DNA from: DASQPA01 sp963756455
Lineage (GTDB): Bacteria; Acidobacteriota; Thermoanaerobaculia; Multivoradales; UBA5704
NCBI GenBank assembly: GCA_963756455.1
Contig: CAVWNC010000001.1
Location: 2,026,563 to 2,090,562, forward strand
Direction of reading: 5' to 3'
DNA length: 64,000 nt
The notes under the pieces are model-generated. The model did no database searches. It was not told the DNA's origin and was given only the letters and a program-made list of their open reading frames with translations. Positions 1-9,300 of this stretch are shown here, in pieces; positions within the stretch are counted from its first letter, which is position 1; every line of letters begins with the position of its first letter. The translations under genes were made by a program, and so were the position numbers.

Positions 1-2
1 TC

Positions 3-263
3 GTCGACATCTGCCGCGACCATGGCATCTGGTTCGACCTCGACGAGCTGTCCCGTCTCCTGCGCTGGATCCATTCCGGAGGAGCCGACCGGGCCGCCGC
101 CCTGACGGCGCAGGAGGAGCGGTCCGCGGCGCGGACGGCCCACCTTTTCCCTCCCGCCTGGGAAGCGGATGAGACGGCGTGGCTCGGAAGGCGCCGGGAC
201 TCCCGTTTCGCCGACCTCCTCTCGCACGCCTTCGAGCGCTTCCTGCCGGGGATCTTCGGCTAG
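3..263 (+). CDS. C-terminal fragment of a zf-TFIIB-type zinc-finger protein (5' end outside window)
   Basis: An open frame enters from the left edge and ends at a TAG, giving 86 residues. The first residues read VDICRDHGIWFDLDELSR, then a Trp-Ile-His-Ser-Gly-Gly stretch. This resembles the second half of the zf-TFIIB (transcription factor IIB-like zinc finger) domain, where a Cys-X2-His pair precedes a WFD.xEL motif. The N-terminal zinc-binding pair would lie upstream of the window. The rest is charged and ends FERFLPGIFG. The function of these small bacterial zinc-ribbon proteins is mostly unknown. The gene ends about 60 bases before the first NRPS gene on the same strand, but nothing shows it takes part in the pathway. 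Frame and stop are certain; the family call rests on one half-motif. Confidence 0.6.
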   Translation, partial: VDICRDHGIWFDLDELSRLLRWIHSGGADRAAALTAQEERSAARTAHLFPPAWEADETAWLGRRRDSRFADLLSHAFERFLPGIFG

Positions 264-323
264 CCTTCCCCCCTCGGCTCCGGCCGAGAATACCGGCGGC
301 CCGGCTGCGGTTTGCGGGGGTGT

Positions 324-3300
324 ATGCCCACCCTGGTCGAAGCCTCCCGCCGCCGGGCGGAGAAGCATCCGGAGCGCCTTCTCTATACCTTCCTCGTTGA
401 CGGCGAGGAGGAGGGGGAGCGGCTCTCCTACGGTGAGCACGACCTCCGGGCGCGGGCGCTCGCCGCCCGGCTTCAGTTCCTCGGCATCCGTCCGGGCGAA
501 CGGGCGCTCCTCGTCTTTCCGCCCGGTCTGGACTTCGTGACCGCCCTCTTCGGCTGCTTCTACGCCGGGGTGGTGGCGGTGCCCGCCGGCATCAGCGCCA
601 TCATCGGTGTCCCAGACGCCCGGCCGCGGGTGACGCTCACCATTGAGGCGCTCCTGCCGGGGCTCCACGGCGGGACGCTTCTGGCGGTTGACGGGATCGG
701 GACGGGGGAAGCGGCCGGCTATCGGCCGCCGGACGTCCGGTCCAGGGATCTCGCCCTCCCCGCGGTGACCCACGGCGATCTCGTCCTTCAGGCGTATCAC
801 CTCCGCCGGGCCTTCTTCGAGTCGGAAGAAGAAGAAGCGGTCCTTGTGGGCTGGCTGCCGCTCGACCACGGCATGGGGCTCCTCGCCAACGTCCTCCTGC
901 CGCTCTACGCTCGCGGACGGTGCGTTCTCATGGCGCCGGCCGCCTTTCTCGAACGCCCCCGGCGCTGGCTGGCGGCGATCTCGCGCTACCGGGCGACGGC
1001 CTCCGGCGGGCCGGGCTTCGCCTACGACCTCTGCGTGCGGCGGATCGGGGAGGAAGAGAGAGCGGGGCTCGATCTCGCGAGCTGGCGGGTGGCCCATGGC
1101 GGTGCCGAGCCGGCGCGGGTGGAGACTTTGGACCGCTTCGCCGCGGCTTTCGCGCCGGCCGGCTTTCGGCGCCAGGCGTTCCACTCGGCAGAGGATCCCG
1201 CCGGGCTCGCGATCGACGGGCCGCTCGCGGTGGACCTCCGGACGCCGTGGTTGGGGCGGGAGCTCGCGACCGTCGAACCCGAGGCGGACCGGCGGGCGAC
1301 GCTCGAAGCCTACCTGGCCGGCGAGGCGGCGCGCCGTCTGCGGCTGCCGGCGGCGCGTCTCGACCCCGGTCAGCCGCTCGCGGCGCTGGGGCTCGACTCG
1401 CTGGCCGCGATCGAGCTCCGACAGACCCTGGAGACCGACCTGGGGATCTCGCCCGCGCTCGCGGGTCTCCTTGAAGGCTTGAGCGTCCGCGATCTGGCCA
1501 GGGAGATCCTGGAGACAATGCAGGGCGAGATGCTGGGGGAGACGCAGGGGGAGATGCTAGGGGAAACGCTGGGGGAGAAGCAGAGAGAGACGCAGAGAGA
1601 GACGCTGGGGGAGACCGGGGGCGAGCCCGCCGGTCCGGTCCGGCACGACCCCTCCTACCGTCATCCTGAGCGGAGCGAAGGATCTGGGCGGGGGGAACGT
1701 CGGTCCACCGGTAGGTCCGCCTTCGTTCCGACGGGGGAGGAGCCTGCCGAGCTGCCCCTCTCCTCGGGCCAGCGGGGGCTCTGGTTCCTCTCTCGCCTGG
1801 CTCCGGAAAGCGGCGCCTACAACATCGTCTCGGCGGCGCGGGTCCGGGGCGAGCTCGACGCCCTGGCCCTCGAGCGGGCGCTCCGCGCTCTCGTCGCCCG
1901 CCATGGCGCGCTGCGCACGACCTTCCCGTCGGTCGAGGGTGAGCCCTTGCAGCGGGTGGCGACGCCGACGGAATGGGGCGCGCTGGATTTCCAGGAGGTC
2001 GATGCCGCGGGCTGGGAGGAGGAGCGGGCGGCGGCCTGGCTCGCCGTCGAGGGCTACCGGCCGTTTGATCTCGGCGGTCTCGGCGGTCTCAGCCCGGTGC
2101 CGCTCCTCCGGGTACGGGTGCTGCTGCGGCGGCCCGCGACGGAGGACTTCGTCCTTCTCGCCATCCATCACCTGGTGAGCGACTTCGCCTCGCTCGCGAT
2201 CCTGGTCCGGGAGCTGGCTGCTCTCTATGCAGAGGAGAGGGGCGGTCCGCCCGCCGTCTGGAGACGGCCGGCGGCGACCTACGGGGACTTCGTCCGCTGG
2301 CAGGAGCGGCTCCTCGCGAGCCCGGAGGGGGAGCGGCAGGAGCGCTACTGGCGGGAACGGCTGGCCGGCGAGCTGCCGGTCCTCGAGCTGCCGGCCGACC
2401 GGCCCCGCCCGCCGATCCAGACCGACCGTGGCGGCGCGGTCTCCGTGCGCCTCGCGGCCGCGCCCTCGGCGCGGCTCCAGGCCCTCGGTCGCCGACAGGG
2501 CGCGACGCTCTACATGACCCTCCTCGCCGCCTTTCAGACTCTCCTTTACCGCTATACCAGCGAGGAGGATCTGCTCGTCGGCTCGCCCACGGCGGGACGC
2601 GGCGCGGCGGCCCTGGCGGACGTCGTCGGCTACTTCGTCAACCCCCTCGTGTTGCGTTCGGACCTCGCCGGCGACCCGCCATTCACCGCTCTCCTCGGCC
2701 GGGTGCGGCGGACGGTGCTCGACGCCTTCGCTCATCCCGATCTCCCCTTCCCCCGGCTGGCGGAGGAGCTGCAACCGGTGCGCGATCCGAGCCGGTCGCC
2801 GGTCTTCCAGGTTCTCTTCGTGCTCCAGCCGGGGCAGGGGGACGCGGCTCCCTTGGCCGCCTTCGCCCTGGGGGAGCTCGGACCGCGACTGGCCTTCGAC
2901 GATCTTTTCCTGGAGCCCGTCGCCCTTCCCGAGAGACGGGCGCAGTACGACCTCACCCTGATGGCGGCGGAGCTGGCAGGTAGGGGAGGAGAGCTCGCCG
3001 CCAGCTTCGAGTACAACGCCGATCTCTTCGACCGCGCCACGGTCGAGCGTCTGGCCGCCAACTTTCTTACTCTCCTCGCCAGTATCGCCAGTATCGCCGG
3101 CATTGCCGGCATTGCCGAGCGCCCGGGAGAGACGCTCGGCGCCCTGCCGCTCCTCGCCGCGCCAGAGCGGATGCAGCTTCTTGAATGGAGCGCGGAGGCG
3201 GGGGAAGCCGCTCCGGGCGACCGCTGTCTCCACGAGCTGGTTCTGGCGCAGGCCGCCCGCACCCCGGCGGCGGAGGCGCTCGTCGGGCGGGGCGAGCGGC

Positions 3301-6300
3301 TCACCTATGCCGAGCTGGCCGCCCGGGCCGGCCGGCTCGCCCACCGGCTCCGTCGGCTCGGGGTGGGACCGGAGGTGCGGGTGGCGATCTGCGCCCGGCG
3401 CACGCCGGACCTCGTGGCCGGTCTCCTCGGCATCCTGGCGGCGGGTGGCGCCTACGTGCCCATGGAGTCGACGCTGCCGGACGAGCGCCTGGCCTTCCTG
3501 CTGCGCTCGTCCGGCGCTCTCCTCCTGTTGACCGAGGAGGATCTCACGGGAAGGCTGGAAGCCCTCGCGCCCGCCGGGACGCGAGTGGTCCGGCTCGACG
3601 GGCCGGAGGAGTCGGTGGGGGAGGCCCCCCCTGCCACCGTCCTCCCCAGCCATCCGGTCCCTCATCCCGAAAACCTCGCCTACGTCATCTACACCTCGGG
3701 CTCGACCGGCGAGCCCAAGGGGGTGGCGATCTCGCATGCGAGCGCCGTTGCCCTCGTCCGTTGGGCGGGCACGGTTTTCCCGCCGGCGGATCTCTCCGGG
3801 GTCCTCGCCTCGACCTCGATCGGCTTCGACCTCTCGGTCTTCGAGCTCTTCGTCCCCCTCGCCTGGGGCGGCCGGGTGATCTTGGCCGCCGACGCCCTGG
3901 AGCTGCCGCGCCTCCCCGCGGCGGGGGAGGTCACGCTCGTCAACACGGTGCCCTCGGTCCTCGCCGAGCTGCTGCGGAGCGGCCCTCTGCCCACCTCGGT
4001 GCGGACGGTCAACCTGGCCGGCGAGCCGCTGCCGGGGTCGCTCGTCCGGCAGGTCCGCGCCGCCCGGGTGCTCAATCTCTACGGCCCGTCGGAGGACACC
4101 ACCTACTCGACGTTCGCCGAGATCGACCCACGATCGCCGGTATCGTTGGCATCGCCGGCCATCGGCCGACCGCTCCCCGGCACCCGGGTCTTTTTGCTCG
4201 ACCGGTGGCTCCAGCCGGTGCCGGTGGGGGTGCCCGGAGAGCTCTTCCTGGGCGGCGCCGGGCTCGCCCGCGGCTATCTCGGTCGCCCGGACCTGACGGC
4301 GGAGCGTTTCGTGCCCGATCCTTTCGATTCACCGGGTGGCCTTCCGGGCGAGCGCCTCTACCGCACCGGGGACCTGGCGCGTTTCCGTGGCGCCCCGGAG
4401 GCGGGACAGCTCGAATACCTCGGCCGTCTCGACTACCAGGTGAAGGTGCGGGGCTTTCGCATCGAGCTGCAGGAAATCGAGACGGTCCTCTCGTCCCACC
4501 ACCAGGTGGCGGCCGCCGCGGTCCTCGCCGAGGGGCAAGGCGCGGACCGGCGGCTCGTGGCCTATGTGGCGATGCCGTCCCCTGAGGTGGCGGACGCCGA
4601 ACTGCGGCTCTTCCTCCGTTCCCGTCTCCCCGAGTACATGGTGCCGGCCCTCTTCGTCGTCCTCGAAGCGCTGCCCCTCACCCCGAACGGCAAGGTCGAC
4701 CGGCGGTCCCTGGCGCGGCTCGACGCTGGGGGCGCCTCGCTGCGGGCGGGCCGGGCGCCGCGCGGGGCGATCGAGGAGACGCTGGCGGCAATCTGGCGAG
4801 ATCTTTTAGGGACCGAAGAGGTGACGGCGGAGTCGAGCTTCTTCGATCTCGGCGGGCACTCCCTTCTCGCCACCCGCCTCCTCGCCCGCGTCCAGACGGC
4901 CTTCGGGGTCGACCTGCCGCTCCCCAGCCTCTTCGCCGCCCCGACCCTCGCGGGCTTCGCGGCTCGGCTCGGTGCCAGCGTCGCTCTCCCCCTCGCCGCG
5001 GACGCCGCCGTTTCGCCGCCGCCCAGGGCCCGGCTCGAACCCGGGGCACCGCGGCCGCTCTCGTTCTCCCAGCGCCGGCTCTGGTTCCTCCACCAGCTGG
5101 AGCCCGAGAGCCCGGCCTACAACATGCCGGCCGCGGTCCGCCTGCGCGGCGCCCTCGACTCTCCTGCCCTCGCCCGGAGCCTGGGGGAGATCGTCGCCCG
5201 CCACGAAGCGCTCCGCACCCGCTTTGTCCTCTCCCGCCTTGTACTCCCCGAAGACGAGCCGCTCCAGGCGCCGGCTCCGCCCGCCCCCTTCGTTCTGCCC
5301 CGGGCGAGCCTCGCCGCTCTCCCCGTGCCGACGAGGGAGGCTGAGGCCCGCCGCCTCGCTGACGAAGAGGCGCGGCTCCCCTTCGTCGATCTCGCTCGCT
5401 CGGCTCCCTGCCGTTTCCGGCTCGTGGATTTGGCTCTCGACGATCATCTGCTGCTTCTCACCTTCCATCACCTGGTGGCGGATGGGTGGTCGCTGGGGAT
5501 CTTCGTCCGCGAGCTGTCGGTGCTCTATGAGTCTTTGTCCGCCGGCCGGCCTTCGCCTCTCCCGGCGCTCGCCCTCCAGTACGCGGACTGGGCGGTGTGG
5601 CAACGGCGCTGGGCGGCGGGCGAGGGGGAGCTGGAGTGGTGGCTGGCGAGGCTGGCCGGGGACCTGCCCGACGCTCCCCTGCCGGCCGATCGGCCGCGTC
5701 CGCCCTCTCGTTCCGGCCGCGGTGCGGTGCGCTCGACGGCGCTCCCCGCGAGCCTCAGAGCGGGTCTTGCCGCCCTCGCTCGCGAGGAGCGGGCGACTCT
5801 CTTCATGGCGCTCTCGGCAGGTTTTCTCGCCCTCCTCTCCCGGTGGACCGGCGCCGACGATCTGCGGATCGGCACCCCGGTTGCCAATCGGCGGGCGCCT
5901 GAGGCCGAAGAGACGATCGGGCTCTTCGTCAACACCGTCGTCCTCCGCGGCGACCTCTCCGGCCGGCCGAGCTTCCGGGCGCTCCTCGCCCGCACCCGGG
6001 ACGAGGTGCTGGGCGCGTACTCGCACCAGGATCTGCCCTTCGAGCGCCTGGTCGAGGCTCTTCCCGGGCGGCGATCGCTCTTCCAAGCGGTTTTCAATCT
6101 CGAAGAGCCGCTCCTCGAAACGGCGCGCCTCCCCGGCCTGACGCTCGAAAGGATCGAGACGGCGAGCGGCACGGCCAAGTTCGATTGGACTCTCACCGTC
6201 AGCCGCTCCCGGGCGGGCTTGGGGGTGTCGGTCGAGTATGCGACGGATCTTTTCGATGGCACGACCGTGGAGCGGTTTCTGGCGGGATTCGCGCGTCTTC

Positions 6301-9300
6301 TCTCCGCAGCGGTGGCGGCTCCGGAGATGCCGCTGGCGGAGATCGATCTGCTGTCGGCGGCTGCGCGGCATCAACTGGTGGCGGAGTGGAACGACACGGC
6401 GGTCCCGTTGGCGGACGAGAGCCTCGGGGCGTTGTTCCTGCGCCAGGTGGGGAGGCAGCCCGACGCGGTCGCGCTTTCCTATGGAGAAGAGCAGGTCAGC
6501 TATGGCGAGCTGGCGCGACGGTCGGGCGCGCTGGCTCTGCGGTTACGCGAGATCGGGGTGGGACCGGAGGTGACGGTCGGCTTGGAGATGGAACGGTCGA
6601 TCGAGCTGATCGTGGGGATTCTCGGCGTCGTGCGGGCCGGCGGCGCGTATGTGCCTCTCGATCCCGGGTACCCTCGGGAACGGTTGGATTGGATGGTGCG
6701 CGACAGCGGCGCGGTCGTGGTGCTGGGCCGCGGGGCCGGCGGGTCCTGCGGGCCGGCGCCCTCGGGCGCTTCGCGCAGCCAGGCGCCGGTCCTCGGACCC
6801 GCTCGGCCCCACTCCTCTGTGGAGCCCATTCCTGGAAGGTCGGAGGAACCGGAGGGGATGGATCAGCTCGCTTATGTGATCTATACGTCAGGATCTACGG
6901 GGATTCCCAAGGGGGTCGCCGTGTCGCAACGGGCGGTGCAGCGGTTGGTTCTGGGGACGAATTATGTGCGGCTGTCGGGGACGGATTGGATCGCCCAGGC
7001 TTCGACTCCCTCGTTCGACGCGGCGACGTTCGAGATCTGGGGCGCTCTCCTCCATGGGTCCCGGTTGGTCGTGTTTCCCCCGGGGGCTTTATCGCTCGCG
7101 GAAGTCGGCGGAGAGGTGCGGCGGTCGGGGGTGACGGTGCTCTGGCTCACGGCCGGACTGTTCCACCAGATGGTCGAAAGCCGGCTCGACGATCTGGCGG
7201 GCGTACGGCAGCTCCTGGCAGGGGGCGATGTGCTGTCTTCCGATCACGTTTCGAGGATTCGGCAGGCATTTCCGGAATGCCGGCTGATCAACGGCTATGG
7301 ACCGACGGAGGGAACGACTTTCACCGCCTGCCATCCGGTGGGGGAGATGGATCTCTTGGGGCCGGTGCCGGTCGGACGGCCGATCTCGAACTCGACGGTC
7401 GTGGTGCTCGATCGCGAGATGCGGCCGGTGCCGCTCGGGGTGGCCGGCGAGCTTTGCGCCGGCGGTCGCGGCCTCGCGCGGGGATATTGGGGCGACCCGG
7501 CGCGGACGGCGGAGCGGTTCGTGCCTTCTGTGGAGGCGAATTCTCCCGGCGCGCGCCTCTACCGGACCGGCGACCGCGCGTGGCTCCGGGCGGACGGACG
7601 GATCGACTTCCTCGGACGGCTCGATCGGCAGGTCAAGATCCGCGGCTTCCGGATCGAGCCGGGGGAGGTGGAAACGGCACTCGCCGCGCACCCGGGTCTC
7701 CTGGCGGCAGCGGTCGACGTGCGGCCGGAGCCCGGCGGGGGCAAGCGCCTGGTGGCCTGGGTCGTGGGTAAGGTGGGGGAGCTGCCGGCGGCGGAGCTGC
7801 GGCGGTTTCTCCTGGAGAAGATTCCGCAGTCCTCGGTGCCTTCGGCGTTCGTGTTCCTGCCGGAGCTGCCGCTCACCTCCCAGGGAAAGGTGGACCGGCG
7901 AGCGCTTCCCGAGCCTGGCGAAGCCGGTGCTGCGGAGCCTCTGGGGGACTGGATAGCCCCGCGGGCACCGTTCGAGGAGGTGCTGGCGGCGATCTGGGCT
8001 GAGGTATTGGGCCGCGAGCGGGTGGGGGTGACAGAGGATTTCTTCGACCTCGGAGGGCACTCGCTCCTCGCCACCCGGGTGGCGACGCGGGCGCGGGCGG
8101 CCTTCGGGGTGGACCTGCCGCTCCGCGAGCTGTTCGAGGCGCCAACCGTGGCGGCCCTCGCGGCCCGGATCGAGGCCCGGCTGCGGAGCGATGCCGTCGG
8201 TGCCGCTGATGCCGGCGAGGCGCCGCCGCTCACCCCCATCCCGCGGGAAGGCGCCCTCCCCCTGTCGTTCGCCCAGGAGCGCCTGTGGTTTCTCGATCAG
8301 CTCGAACCGGAGAGCCCGTTCTACAACATCTCCGGCGCCGTCCGCCTGGTGGGCGCTCTCGCCGTGCCGGCCCTGGCGGGAAGCCTGGCCGCGGTGGTGG
8401 CGCGCCAGGAGTCGCTCCGCACGACCTTCGCCGTCGAGGATGGGGAGCCGGTGCAGCGGATCGCTCCGCCGGGACCCTTTCCAGTGCCGCGGGTCGATCT
8501 CTCCTCCCTCCCGGAAGCGCGGCGGGAGGGCGAGGTTCTGCGCCTCGCCGCCGCCGCAGCGGCACGGCCGTTCGATCTCGCCCGTGGACCGCTCCTGCGG
8601 ACGGCGCTCCTCCAGCTCCGGCCGGCGGAGCACGTGCTGGTTCTCGTCGTCCATCACATCGTGGCCGACGGCTGGTCGATGGAGGTTCTGCTCCGCGAGG
8701 TGATCGCCGCCTACGGCGCCTTGGCGGCGGGGCAGCCGCCGCGGCTCCCCGCTCTGCCGCTCCAGTACGCCGACTTCGCCGCCTGGCAGCGCCGCTTCCT
8801 CTCCGGCGCCGGCCTGGCGCGCCAGCTCGCCTGGTGGCGGGCCGCCCTCGCCGGGGTGCCCGAGGTGCTCGCCCTCCCCGCCGACCGGAAACGGCCGCCA
8901 CGGCAGAGCTTCGCCGGTGGCGAGGTGCGTTCGGTCCTTCCGGCCGCAACCCGGGACTCCCTCACGGCCCTCGCCCGGCGCGAAGGGGCATCGCTCTTCA
9001 TGGTCCTCCTGGCGGCCTTCGAGGTTCTCCTCTCCCGCCATTCGGGGCAGGAGGATTTGACGGTCGGCACTCCGATCGCCGGCCGGGGCTCGCGCGAGAT
9101 CGAGGGGCTCCTCGGTTTCTTCGTCAATACCGTGGTCCTCCGCGCCGATCTCGCCGGCGATCCGCCTTTCACGGGTCTCCTCGCCCGGGTCCGCGGCGCG
9201 GCCCTGGACGCCTATGCCCATGCCGAGGTCCCGTTCGAAAAGCTGGTCGCGGAGCTGGCGCCGCGGCGGGACGCCAGCCATTCCCCCCTCTTCCAGGTTC

